Positions 1-8,231 of a DNA stretch of 64,000 nt are shown piece after piece; the stretch's first letter is position 1; each line of letters opens with the position of its first letter. The DNA comes from Neoaquamicrobium sediminum. Lineage in GTDB: Bacteria; Pseudomonadota; Alphaproteobacteria; Rhizobiales; Rhizobiaceae. The notes under the pieces are model-generated. The model was not told the origin of the DNA, ran no database searches, and saw only the letters and a program-made list of their open reading frames with translations. The position numbers and the translations under genes are program-made. The stretch lies in contig NZ_JABETK010000002.1 of assembly GCF_013240295.1 (NCBI RefSeq), forward strand, positions 248,001-312,000, given 5' to 3'.

Positions 1-2
1 AT

Positions 3-257
3 GCATCCGCCGCGCTTATGACCTTGGAGGAACGACTGGATGTGCGCGTCGTGTTCACGGACGTGAACATGCCCGGCGGGATCGATGGCATCATGCTCGC
101 CATTTGCATCCGCCGGCGGTGGCCGACCATCCAGATCATCATCACGTCCGGGAGGCCTTGGCCGGTCGAGGCCGTCGTTCCAGCGGACGTTGTGTTCTTC
201 GCCAAGCCATACCGGCAAGACCGGGTTTTGGACACGGTCCGGAAGATGGCGGCGTGA
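3..257 (+). CDS. Response-regulator receiver domain, 5' truncated by the window edge
   Basis: The frame is open from the first bases of the window and ends at a TGA at 255-257. The visible 84 residues are the second half of a CheY-like receiver: the phospho-acceptor Asp sits in FTDVNMP, the switch Ser/Thr in IITSG, and the invariant Lys-Pro in FAKPY. The protein stops about 14 residues after the Lys-Pro, so it is either a stand-alone receiver or the C-terminal receiver of a hybrid histidine kinase; the missing N-terminus would decide. An internal ATG at 18 cannot be the real start, because it lies inside the domain. No output domain follows. Confidence 0.8.
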   Translation, partial: ASAALMTLEERLDVRVVFTDVNMPGGIDGIMLAICIRRRWPTIQIIITSGRPWPVEAVVPADVVFFAKPYRQDRVLDTVRKMAA

Positions 258-419
258 TGGCCAGCGCCTCAAACAACTCGGACGCCAGAGCGGTGAGGTC
301 CACGAGTGCACCTTCGAAATCGAGCTTCTCTACCCGGGGGCGCAAGCCTTTGCCTTCACCTTCGGATGACCCCCGCGAATCCGGCCGGCCCGTCATCCCT
401 CAACGATTGGAGACACAAC

Positions 420-692
420 ATGAAGCCTGAGGTTCTCATCTACACCACGAGTTGGTGCCCGTTCTGCCGCCGCGCGAAGGCGCTCCTTCAAGAGAAGGGC
501 GTGGCATTCACCGAGCTTGATATCGAAGCCGATCCTGCACACCGGAAGGCGATGATCGAGTCGTCGGGGCGAAGCACCGTGCCGCAGATCTTCATCAACG
601 AGACGCATGTCGGCGGCTCCGACGATCTCGCTGCGCTCGATGCAGATGGCTCGCTCGACAAGCTGCTTGCCGGACAAACTCCGGCAAACTGA
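420..692 (+). CDS. grxC: Glutaredoxin 3 (GrxC)
   Basis: A 90-residue dithiol glutaredoxin that reduces disulfides and mixed glutathione disulfides with GSH in the cytoplasm. The active site CPFC is at residues 13-16, the cis-Pro TVP at 53-55, and the glutathione-binding GGSDD at 65-69. Length and motif spacing fit the GrxC family. The ATG at 420 is chosen over an upstream in-frame start at 306 because the family begins directly at the first beta strand. It lies in a run of redox and stress genes (Dps, MsrA), which suggests a shared protective role, although 160 bases separate it from the preceding gene. Confidence 0.93.
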   Translation: MKPEVLIYTTSWCPFCRRAKALLQEKGVAFTELDIEADPAHRKAMIESSGRSTVPQIFINETHVGGSDDLAALDADGSLDKLLAGQTPAN

Positions 693-756
693 TTTGTCCC
701 GCCAGATAGGGCCACTGGTCGATGCAAGTGGCTGAAAATTAAAAGAGGAGTCCGGT

Positions 757-1038
757 TTGGTCTCAGCAGTTTGGAACGATGCCACCCTCGCGGTCAGCGA
801 CGAGACTATGGTCGTGGATGGAAACCATTATTTCCCGCCTCAATCGGTTGACCGGCAGTATCTGGCACCGAGCGAGCACACGTCTGTCTGTCCCGTGAAG
901 GGGACGGCGCAATACTTTCATCTCCAGGTCGGCGACCGGCGCAATGCAAACGCCGCCTGGACCTACGCCGACCCTTCTCCGGCGGCGCACTCCATCAAGG
1001 ATCACATCGCCTTCTGGAAAGGCGTCAACGTCGCTTAG
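757..1038 (+). CDS. DUF427 domain protein
   Basis: A 93-residue protein matching the DUF427 family, a small beta-rich fold of unknown biochemical function. Visible family features are the central VCPVKGTAQYF segment, then AAWTYADP and the terminal IKDHIAFW. The start is TTG at 757: a strong Shine-Dalgarno sequence, AAAGAGGAG at 742-750, lies six bases before it and no ATG is available at the N-terminus. Spacing to glutaredoxin (64 bases) and to the downstream SDR (38 bases) would allow co-transcription. Function is unknown; family assignment is from sequence pattern only. Confidence 0.85.
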   Translation: MVSAVWNDATLAVSDETMVVDGNHYFPPQSVDRQYLAPSEHTSVCPVKGTAQYFHLQVGDRRNANAAWTYADPSPAAHSIKDHIAFWKGVNVA

Positions 1039-1076
1039 CCGTCAGCCCGCCATTAGACTTCAGAAAGGAACCGCCG

Positions 1077-1832
1077 ATGTCGAAAGTTTTGGACGGCAAA
1101 GTCGCTATCATCACGGGTGGCTCTCGGGGCCTTGGCGCCGTGCTGGCGGCGACGCTCGCCGATCAGGGAGCCGATATTGCTATCACCTACGCTGCTTCGG
1201 CCGATAAAGCCGAGTCCGTCGCCGAGGTGGTGAGGGCCAAAGGCGTTCGCGCTCTCGCGATCCGATGCGATCAAGCGGATACGTCCGCCGCCCAGCCCAT
1301 GGTCGAGCAGGTCGTAGCTGAACTCGGCAAGCTCGACATCTTGATCAACAACGCCGCAATCGCCGTCCAAGGAAAATTGGTCGACGATCCGACGCTCGAT
1401 TCCGCTGCGTTCGACAGGCAGTGGATGGTAAATGTGCTTGGGACCGTGGCGATCACGCGTGCGGCGGCGCAGAAAATCTCTGACGGTGGCCGCATTGTCT
1501 TCATCGGTTCCGGCCTGGGCACCCGAGCGATCGTGCCGGGAATTGCCGACTACGCAGGAACCAAGGCAGCAATCGCAGGATATGCCCGCGGGGTGCAACG
1601 TGATCTTGGCCCACGCAACATTACCGTCAACGTCGTCCAACCTGGCATCATGCCGACCGACATGACCGGGGAAGTCGCTGAGAATTTTCCGCAGGCCGTC
1701 ATCGATATGCATCCCATCCGTCGGATCGCCACGATTGAAGAAGTGGCGGGCGCCGTCAGTTACCTCGTTAGTCCCGCTGCAAGCTACACAGCTGGCGCGG
1801 TGATAGATGTGTCAGGGGGCGTCCTGGTCTGA
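1077..1832 (+). CDS. SDR family NAD(P)-dependent oxidoreductase
   Basis: A 251-residue classical short-chain dehydrogenase. Rossmann motif TGGSRGLG is at residues 13-20, NNAA at 91-94, catalytic Ser at 145 and the Tyr-Lys pair in YAGTK (Tyr159, Lys163). The basic residue after the first glycine suggests an NADP preference. Substrate cannot be read from sequence; the overall pattern resembles FabG-like 3-oxoacyl reductases, but the gene is not in a fatty-acid cluster and another fabG lies at the right end of the window. It follows the DUF427 gene on the same strand with an AGGAA ribosome-binding site. Confidence 0.88.
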   Translation: MSKVLDGKVAIITGGSRGLGAVLAATLADQGADIAITYAASADKAESVAEVVRAKGVRALAIRCDQADTSAAQPMVEQVVAELGKLDILINNAAIAVQGKLVDDPTLDSAAFDRQWMVNVLGTVAITRAAAQKISDGGRIVFIGSGLGTRAIVPGIADYAGTKAAIAGYARGVQRDLGPRNITVNVVQPGIMPTDMTGEVAENFPQAVIDMHPIRRIATIEEVAGAVSYLVSPAASYTAGAVIDVSGGVLV

Positions 1833-1990
1833 ATCGATGCGCGACGGGCGTGTCACGCGGATAACTGAAGGACGATCGCTTCCGCGCCTCAGCGCTCCGT
1901 TGAATTCCGGGCAGCAGATCGGCTGATCCTGCAGGGCCCATTATTCTCGAAGCCACAGCGGATAATGCTTCCGCATTTCAGGAGTTCAGA

Positions 1991-2437
1991 GTGCCGAATG
2001 CAGAGCTGACCCAAGAGCGCATCGCCGTCGCCACCGACTATTTCCGGAAAATCGACAGTGGCGATCCCACCATTCTCGACATTCTGACTGACGATGTCGT
2101 GACGTACTTCCCGAAGTTCGGAGTTGGATATGGCAAAGCCGAATTCATGGAAGTCGCCAAGGGTCTGTTGGGGTCGCTTCAGCGGATCGAGCACGATTTC
2201 GATCGCATGACCTTCCACGTAGCCCGCGACCACGTGATCGTGGAAGGCTTTGAAGGTGGCGTTATGGCTGACGGCACGGCGTGGCCGGTTGAAGGCCGAT
2301 CCGAAGGCCGTTTCGCCAACGTATTCGAGTTCGACGGCGCGCTTATCAAGCGTGTTTTCATCTACGTAGACCCGGACTTCGCTAGCGCTAATGACGCGGG
2401 GTTTCTTTGGGGCCGCAACGTCAGACTGACGCGATGA
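1991..2437 (+). CDS. Nuclear transport factor 2-like (SnoaL-type) protein
   Basis: A 148-residue cone-shaped alpha+beta fold protein of the NTF2/SnoaL superfamily. Visible signs are the N-terminal helix ending in YFRKIDSGDPTILDILTDDV, a central mixed segment, and the C-terminal strand pair ending in FIYVDPDF. Members may be enzymes or ligand-binding proteins; no catalytic assignment is possible here. The start is GTG at 1991 with a GGAG Shine-Dalgarno sequence at 1981-1984. It sits 158 bases after the SDR gene. Confidence 0.8.
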   Translation: MPNAELTQERIAVATDYFRKIDSGDPTILDILTDDVVTYFPKFGVGYGKAEFMEVAKGLLGSLQRIEHDFDRMTFHVARDHVIVEGFEGGVMADGTAWPVEGRSEGRFANVFEFDGALIKRVFIYVDPDFASANDAGFLWGRNVRLTR

Positions 2438-2499
2438 CTCCAATCGCATGGCGCGGCACTCACGTTCGCAGGGCGAAGGCCGATTGGCGGTGATGCAGA

Positions 2500-2766
2500 A
2501 TGGACCATCCAGAATTCGATACGGCTTTCGAGCGTCTGCCTGAGGGGTATAGCGAAGGCGCTTACGAAGGCAGGCGTTTCGGCGTGACGGTTCGTCGGTC
2601 GGAGGATGGACGGAGGAACAGCCTTTTTGCTCGAGAACTAGCCGGGAACGACATCGTCAGCTTCAATCTGTATCGCGTTGCTTCGGGCAGTGCGTCGCTG
2701 AAGCCGTGCGAGATGTCCTCGGAGAAGGTTATCGCTTTCGTATTGGGCTATCAGCCGAATGCCTGA
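2500..2766 (+). CDS. Small conserved-looking hypothetical protein
   Basis: An 88-residue, acidic to neutral soluble protein without signal peptide or membrane segment. Features are an aromatic and acidic N-terminus (DTAFERLPEGYSEGAYEGRRFG), a central RRSEDGRRNSLFAREL segment, and a short C-terminal helix ending in FVLGYQPNA. The pattern (YEGRRFGVTVRR...IVSFNLYR) suggests a small beta sheet. I do not recognise a named family. Codon usage is consistent with a real gene. It is flanked by the NTF2-like gene (63 bases) and Dps. Confidence 0.6.
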   Translation: MDHPEFDTAFERLPEGYSEGAYEGRRFGVTVRRSEDGRRNSLFARELAGNDIVSFNLYRVASGSASLKPCEMSSEKVIAFVLGYQPNA

Positions 2767-2958
2767 TGAGCATGTGGGGTTCGCTGCCTTCCCATGTTCC
2801 CGTGCCGCTCCAAGCGCCCTTCTGGTCGCCAGAACTATCGAAACTATAGACACAAGCCATTGGACTTCGATCTGAGGTAAATTCATCCTCTATACCTCAG
2901 CGTGCCAGAGAATCGGCGCTGATCTTTTGCGCAAGCCATCATCGAGGAAGTTCACGCG

Positions 2959-3453
2959 ATGACAAACTCCAGTGCTGCAACCGTGCCTTCACCATCTGAC
3001 CTCGACGAGAACGCGACCATGACGGTTGCCGACGCGCTGAAGATAATATTGGCGAACAGCTATGCGGTCTACCTCAAGACAAAGAACTTTCACTGGCATG
3101 TCTCGGGCCCGTACTTCAGGGACTACCATCTCCTTCTCGATGAGCAAGCTGCGGAAATCCTCGCAGCGACCGATGCGATGGCGGAGCGCGCCCGGAAGAC
3201 CGGAAATACGACCATACGATCGATCGGCGATATCGCCCGCCACCAGACGATCAAGGACAACGACGCTGAGTTCGTCACGCCGCAGGACATGCTGGCGGAG
3301 CTGCGCGCCGATAATCTTCACATGGTCGAGTCGCTGCGCCGCGCAAAGGAAGTCGCCGACGAGGCGAAGGACAACGCGACCTCCGGCCTGATCGATACCT
3401 GGACCGACGAAGCGGAACGCCGAGCGTGGTTCCTTTTCGAAGTCAGCCGATAG
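2959..3453 (+). CDS. dps: Dps-family DNA-binding ferritin
   Basis: A 164-residue mini-ferritin that oxidises and stores iron in a dodecamer and protects DNA under starvation or peroxide stress. Ferroxidase residues are visible: His45 in NFHWHV, then His57 and Asp61 in YHLLLDE, and Asp72/Glu76 in TDAMAER, matching the E. coli Dps spacing. The N-terminus is short and has few basic residues, so direct DNA binding is uncertain. The ATG at 2959 follows a GAGGAAG-like site (2943-2949). Neighbours are stress and redox genes. Confidence 0.92.
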   Translation: MTNSSAATVPSPSDLDENATMTVADALKIILANSYAVYLKTKNFHWHVSGPYFRDYHLLLDEQAAEILAATDAMAERARKTGNTTIRSIGDIARHQTIKDNDAEFVTPQDMLAELRADNLHMVESLRRAKEVADEAKDNATSGLIDTWTDEAERRAWFLFEVSR

Positions 3454-3482
3454 GTCTGCTGCTCAACGGATCGGATCGTTTC

Positions 3483-4337
3483 ATGGCGCCTAACGATGTG
3501 CAGACCCAGTTCCTTCAGACAGAGGGCGGTAGGATAGCCTTCGACGATACGGGTGGAACCGGACCTCTCGTCGTAGGCATCCCAGGAATGGGAGACCTGC
3601 GCTCCGAGTATCGGCTCATCAAGCCCATGCTGCAGCATGCGGGATGCCGAGTGGTGACGATGGACGTCCGCGGATTCGGCCAATCGTCGCCGGAGTGGTC
3701 GGATTACTCCGCGCGAGCGGTCGGCCGTGACGCCGTCGCCATCCTCCGACAGTTGGCTGACGGGCCAGCCGTGATCATGGGCAACTCGTTCGCAGCCGGC
3801 TCCGCGCTTTGGGCTGCCAAGGAAGCTCCTAGTCACGTCAACGGGGTGGTGCTGCTCGGTCCGATCGTTCGCGATCTTCCCCTCACGACGATCCAGAAAC
3901 TTGTCCTTGGGCTCGGATTCGCGGGGCCATGGCGAACCTGGTTCTGGACCACTTACTGGAGCAGCCTATTCCCGACGAAACCGGCGCCGGATCATGCTGA
4001 GGTAAAAGCGGCGATTGCTGCAAACCTCAGGGAGCCAAAGCGCATGCAGGCTCTCTTGACGATGCTCTCATTGTCGAAGTCCGACACCGCAGCGATCTTG
4101 GACGAGATCTCTGTGCCGAGCCTCATCGTCATGGGCACAAAGGATCCCGACTTCACGGACCCTGTCGAAGAAGCCCGGAGCTTGGCTTCGAGGCTCCATG
4201 CCGAAACCATGATTGTCGAGGGCGCTGGACACTACCCTCATGTCGAAATGGCGAACGATGTCGGACAGCGGATCATCGCGTTCGTCCGCCAGCTCGATAA
4301 GTCTGGCCCGGCCGTTGTGCCTTTGCGCAGGAGTTAA
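3483..4337 (+). CDS. Alpha/beta hydrolase
   Basis: A 284-residue alpha/beta-hydrolase-fold protein. The oxyanion region is GIPGMGD (residues 32-38), the nucleophile elbow is MGNSFAAG (Ser102), the acidic residue is near MGTKDPDF, and the catalytic His is in GAGHYPHVE. A lid of about 60 residues separates the elbow from the acid. Substrate is unknown. The ATG at 3483 is taken as start; an upstream frame to 3426 overlaps the Dps gene and lacks family-like residues. The stop lies only two bases before the msrA start, so the two are probably one transcript. Confidence 0.85.
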   Translation: MAPNDVQTQFLQTEGGRIAFDDTGGTGPLVVGIPGMGDLRSEYRLIKPMLQHAGCRVVTMDVRGFGQSSPEWSDYSARAVGRDAVAILRQLADGPAVIMGNSFAAGSALWAAKEAPSHVNGVVLLGPIVRDLPLTTIQKLVLGLGFAGPWRTWFWTTYWSSLFPTKPAPDHAEVKAAIAANLREPKRMQALLTMLSLSKSDTAAILDEISVPSLIVMGTKDPDFTDPVEEARSLASRLHAETMIVEGAGHYPHVEMANDVGQRIIAFVRQLDKSGPAVVPLRRS

Positions 4338-4339
4338 GT

Positions 4340-4825
4340 ATGGCAAAGGTTGGCTTTGGAGGAGGTTGCCACTGGTGCACCGAGGGCGTTTTCCAAGCGT
4401 TGCGTGGCGTCACGCAGGTCGAGCAGGGTTTCCTACAATCGGCCGCCCCGGCGAACACCTGGGCTGAGGGGGTGGTCGTGACGTTCGAACCCTCCGTTAT
4501 CGGGCTGGGGACACTGTCCGAGGTGCACCTGCGCACACACTCCGCTACACGTGCCCGCTCGGTTGAAAACAAATACCGAAGCGCGATCTATATCTTCGAC
4601 GAGAGTCAGCGGGTCGAAGCCGAAGAGGCGATACGCGGACTCGCTGAGGAGGCCGGCAAGCCGGTCCACACCCTCATCCTGCCGTTCGTGGGCTTCAAGG
4701 CTTCGGACGAGAGATACCAGAACTATTATCGCACCGACCCAAACAGACCCTTTTGTCGTCGATACATCGATCCCAAGCTCGACTTCATCCGCAAGCATTT
4801 TTCGGAGAACGCGCTTCCCGAGTAG
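4340..4825 (+). CDS. msrA: Peptide-methionine (S)-S-oxide reductase MsrA
   Basis: A 161-residue MsrA that repairs the S epimer of methionine sulfoxide using thioredoxin. The catalytic Cys10 lies in GGGCHWC, where most families have GCFWC; the Phe-to-His change is compatible with a divergent MsrA subgroup. Later family blocks are YRSAIYIF, LPFVGFKASDERYQNYY and the C-terminal FCRRYIDPKL. It is tightly coupled to the hydrolase (2-base gap) and shares the oxidative-stress theme with grxC and dps. Confidence 0.88.
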   Translation: MAKVGFGGGCHWCTEGVFQALRGVTQVEQGFLQSAAPANTWAEGVVVTFEPSVIGLGTLSEVHLRTHSATRARSVENKYRSAIYIFDESQRVEAEEAIRGLAEEAGKPVHTLILPFVGFKASDERYQNYYRTDPNRPFCRRYIDPKLDFIRKHFSENALPE

Positions 4826-4969
4826 CCACGGCTGTATCGGCATCTGTCAGAACGACCGAACTGCCAACAACTTCGAGCGAAAGATCGATGGTACCTTTTC
4901 TGAGAAGCCGCCGTCCGCGCTGCTTCCTATTTTTTTTAAAACGATGGCCAGCAGGATTCACGGACGCAT

Positions 4970-5598
4970 CTAAAGACGTGAACGCTTGAACACTGGGATG
5001 GATCGGGATCGATCCTCGTCCAAGGTTTTCAGCCATCTCTGGCGAGGCACGACCCGCTCTAACCTCGTTTCCAAGCCGTCGAGGAAGGGGTGCCACACGC
5101 TATGAGTCTCTGCCAGGAAGATTGCGGTTCCACGGCGATGGCTGATCGTGAGGCAACGCGTCTCGTCGTAGTGCTGCTGCCCATAGAAAGCGGCGACCGT
5201 AGTAACGTCCTGCCAACCGAAGGCCACTCGATCGACGCCGTCGAAGGAAACCAGCTTGTCGCCATCGACGGCTAGCAGGCCAGCAAACACGCTTCGATAA
5301 AACGGCTCGCATTGCGGGAGGACATCACTCAGGGCTGCAATAATCGCTGCTTCGGCACCGGTTCGATCCTGAAGGCGATCTCCAGATCGTCGCCGTCCTT
5401 GGTGAGAAAGAAAAGCGACAGGCCATCTTCATAGGGAAGAAATGTGTATGTGCGGTAGCGCCATTGTTGCCCCTGGCGATGGAGGCGTCCGTCATGATCA
5501 CGGAAGTCGCGTTCGACGCGATAATGACGTCCGGGATGCAAATGCCCATACGCCTTCCCGAGAGTGTTCCTACTGAACCATCTTACGATCACCGCCAC
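4970..5598 (-). pseudogene. DUF3601 domain protein with a second unknown domain; frame broken once
   Basis: Reading from a GTG at 5598, the first 70 residues match DUF3601: HLHPGRHYRVERDFRDHDG, then TYTFLPYEDGLSLFF. The frame then runs out at LLQP. In the next frame the expected family end continues (residues GAEAAIIAALSDVL) and leads without a stop into about 125 further residues containing DKLVSFDGVDRVAFGWQDV. One missing base near 5358-5362 (ACCGGT) joins the two, giving about 209 residues. Alternatively the second part could be a separate gene starting with GTG at 5290. No named domain is recognised in the second half. Confidence 0.6.
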
Positions 5599-5767
5599 TC
5601 CGATGGGCCTAACGCCGAGGCGATCTCGTTACGGTCGGTTTAAGAGGGCACGGTCAGTGCCGCGCAACTCGACTGGGCGCCAATCGCCGGCACGCTCACA
5701 TACCGCAACAGTGTCATCTTATTGAGTGCTCGGCGAGCGCTTGTAGCGCCATCCCCAAAGAGAGGGG

Positions 5768-5844
5768 TGGCGCACCCATCAGGATTCGAACCTGAGACCT
5801 CTACCTTCGGAGGGTAGCGCTCTATCCAGCTGAGCTATGGGTGC
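5768..5844 (-). tRNA. tRNA-Arg (anticodon CCG)
   Basis: A complete cloverleaf on the minus strand. The acceptor stem GCACCCA pairs with TGGGTGC, the D arm is AGCTCAGCTGGATAGAGC, the anticodon stem is CTACC/GGTAG with loop CTCCGAA (anticodon CCG, reading CGG), and the T arm carries GGTTCGAATCC. The 3' CCA is encoded at 5768-5770. A 5' half-copy of a related tRNA-Arg lies 121 bases upstream, at 5966-6010. Confidence 0.97.
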
Positions 5845-5965
5845 CTGTTGCTTACGCAGTGCTTACGCGGAAAACCTGTAGGGTGGAAGCCTCAACGGTA
5901 ACTCCCGCAAACCTTTGTAAACAAACTCCTTTTCTACGTCTCTCACAAACCAGCAGCCCTTGACT

Positions 5966-6010
<45 letters not shown>

Positions 6011-6389
6011 TTATCCCAGAAGTGCTCCGGGTGTGGCCACTGGGTCGCCTAGTGCGGGTTCTTACAGGATGGCATCGGCGGCTTCAACAGGTGAAATCGA
6101 GGCGAAGACCGGCAACAGGCTCTCAAGATCGGACGCGGGCCGATCACATTCAACATAAGCTATCGGCGTCGTAGGTCCATTGCAGGCCAGTTTGGCTGGC
6201 GAAGATAGATCGCAGAGCTGCGTATGAATGTCGGAAGCCCTGCAGCGACATTGCTGGAACTCCAGCTTATCGCACGCGCGGAAATGGACTCGAGTGCCGG
6301 AGTTCTGCGCCTCGGTGCGGAGGTGGCGACTGCGTTTAGCCTTTCACAGGCTGTATCCGACAGAGATTGAAAAGCCTTGGCGCAGCAAC
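6011..6389. other. Intergenic stretch between the tRNA-Arg remnant and tRNA-Ser
   Basis: No gene with family support is visible. A 48-codon open frame on the plus strand (ATG at 6224 to TGA at 6370) has an amphipathic, alanine-rich composition but no recognisable homology and no good ribosome-binding site. Composition is lower in GC than the core genes to the right. Confidence 0.4.
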
Positions 6390-6480
6390 TGGCGGAGAGG
6401 ATGGGATTCGAACCCACGAGGCCCTTTTGGAGCCTACTCCCTTAGCAGGGGAGCGCCTTCGACCACTCGGCCACCTCTCC
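6390..6480 (-). tRNA. tRNA-Ser (anticodon GCU)
   Basis: A class II tRNA on the minus strand. The acceptor stem GGAGAGG pairs with CCTCTCC, the D arm is GGCCGAGTGGTCGAAGGC, the anticodon stem is CTCCC/GGGAG with loop CTGCTAA (anticodon GCT), a long variable arm follows (TAGGCTCCAAAAGGGCCT), and the T arm contains GGTTCGAATCC. The CCA end is encoded at 6390-6392. It reads AGC and AGU codons. Confidence 0.97.
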
Positions 6481-6953
6481 GTCGCCCGCTGGATAAAGAA
6501 AACGCGCCGCACAATCAACAAGCGCGTCGCCCGCATATGAAAAAGCTGAGAGCCTCGGCTCCTTCTAAAGCGGCGCTTTCCAGACATCAGGGGATCAGCA
6601 TCCGCGACCCCATGTTAGGAATCGCTGATTGCCCGCGATTCTCCGCTCGGTACCGACCGATTCTGCGCTCGACCAGCCCCATAAAGGCCCTCGGGGCGGC
6701 CTGGCGGTTAAGAGTTCCTTACCAGGGGCATCGAAATCGTGTCATTTGTGCAACAGCGATTTTGGATAGCACTCACACAAGCCCCTCCTGACCGGGAACG
6801 CAGTTGAACGCGACGGCGCGATGCGTATTGTCATGCTCGAAGAAGGGGCGTGAAGTCGCGTCTTTTTCGAGAATTGGGGATGGGGCAGGGAACGCTGTCC
6901 TTCAGCAAAAAATACCCAGACCCGCTTTTTAACTTTTGACTGGAGGTCAGAAA
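6481..6953. other. Long intergenic leader before the porin
   Basis: About 470 bases without a supportable gene. It holds the upstream region of tRNA-Ser (minus strand) and the promoter plus leader of the porin (plus strand). An A-rich patch, then a T-rich patch (CTTTTTAACTTTTGACTGG), directly precede the porin Shine-Dalgarno sequence GGAGG at 6942-6946. I could not pick a convincing -35/-10 pair for the porin. Confidence 0.4.
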
Positions 6954-8002
6954 ATGAACATCAAGAGCCTTCTTCTCGGCTCCGCAGTGCTGCTGTCGCT
7001 GCAACCGGCGCTCGCGCAGCTGATGCGATCGTCATCGCCGAGCCGGAGCCGATGGAATACGTTCGCATCTGCGACGTGTACGGCGCTGGTTTCTTCTACA
7101 TCCCGGGCACCGAGACCTGCCTGCGCATCGGTGGCTACATGCGCTACGAGATGCACTACGACGATGCCGACTGGGTTGACGGCAACGGCGACCTGCATGA
7201 CTACCGCTTCGGCAAGTTCGCTCGCTTCCAGCTCAATGTTGATGCGCGCAACGAGACCGAGTGGGGCACGCTCCGTTCGTATGTTGAGGCTCGCTTCAAC
7301 TGGAACTCGACCGGCGGTCTGGTTGGCGGTTCCGGCGGCACCGTCCTGAACCAGGGCTTCATCGAGCTGCAGCAGGCCAACGGCACCATCCGTCTCGGTA
7401 AGAGCGATACGCCGTATGCTCGCTTCCTCGGCTACGGTTCGCCGTTCGGCCCGTTCGATGGCTCCTACGGCTTCAACAACTCGGGCGAGCTGTCCTACCA
7501 GTACAATGGCGCCAACGGCTTCTCGGCAATCATCGCTGCTGTTGAGCGTGGTTCTGGTGAGTTCGAGCCGGCTGTCGAAGGCGGCGTGAAGCTGACCCAG
7601 GGCTGGGGCGACATCGGCGCCATGGTCGGCTACGACACCGTTGTGGAAGAGTGGGGCGCGAAGCTCGTTGGCAATGCCAAGTTCGGCATGTTCGACGTCG
7701 GTGCACACCTCTTCTACGCAAGCGGCCCGGGCTCCATCTACACCATCGGTGGTTCGGAATTCTCGGTCCTGGCATACGCCAAGGCTAACGTGAGCCAGAC
7801 CCTGGCGATCGCTGCTGCTGTCCAGTACTTCGACGACGAGTACCTGGCCTCCAACGACACCTGGCAGGTCACCGGTGGTCTCGACTGGCGTCCGGTTTCG
7901 GGTCTCCGCATCCGTCCGGAAGTCCAGTACACCACGACCGACACCATTGTGGGTGACGTCGACAACTGGCGTGCGGCTATCCGCTTCGACCGTACCTTCT
8001 AA
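6954..8002 (+). pseudogene. Omp2b/RopA-type outer-membrane porin; frame broken in the signal-peptide region
   Basis: The ATG at 6954 follows GGAGGTCAG and opens a typical porin signal peptide (MNIKSLLLGSA...ALAQ). The mature protein continues one frame over with DAIVIAEPEPMEYVRICDVYG, then FFYIPGTETCLRIGGYMRYE, the hallmark N-terminus of rhizobial and Brucella Omp2-family trimeric porins, and ends with the C-terminal Phe (IRFDRTF) needed for outer-membrane assembly. One missing base near 7019-7022 explains the shift; restored, the protein is about 349 residues and forms a 16-stranded barrel for general diffusion of small solutes. A strong terminator follows. Confidence 0.9.
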
Positions 8003-8024
8003 TCAGCTTACGAGTTGATTTGAG

Positions 8025-8055
8025 AAAGACCCGGCAGGCAACTGCCGGGTCTTTT
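8025..8055 (+). terminator. Rho-independent terminator of the porin gene
   Basis: A perfect 13-bp stem, AAAGACCCGGCAG paired with CTGCCGGGTCTTT, around a GCAA tetraloop (8038-8041), ending in TTTT. It begins 22 bases after the porin stop. Confidence 0.92.
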
Positions 8056-8231
8056 CGTATTTCGGGATGGCTTGAACGGTTTTAGGCGCTCATGGCCATG
8101 GCCAGATGGACTTGTGTGCTGTCGTGCAGATGCAGGCTAGGAAAGTCGGGTCGGGCGCAGCGGAGCAGCTTTCGTCAGACGGCGGCGGCCTTCAGCCCAA
8201 GACCAACGGACCGTCGGTGGCGTCCGATTGC

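Noticed and set aside
1077..1832. First SDR as fabG of the fatty-acid cluster
   Set aside because: It lacks fab neighbours; the true fabG lies directly after fabD at the right end of the window.
6224..6370. A 48-codon open frame between the two tRNA genes
   Set aside because: No recognisable family, no ribosome-binding site, and it sits in a non-coding region; its alanine-rich composition alone is not enough to call a gene.
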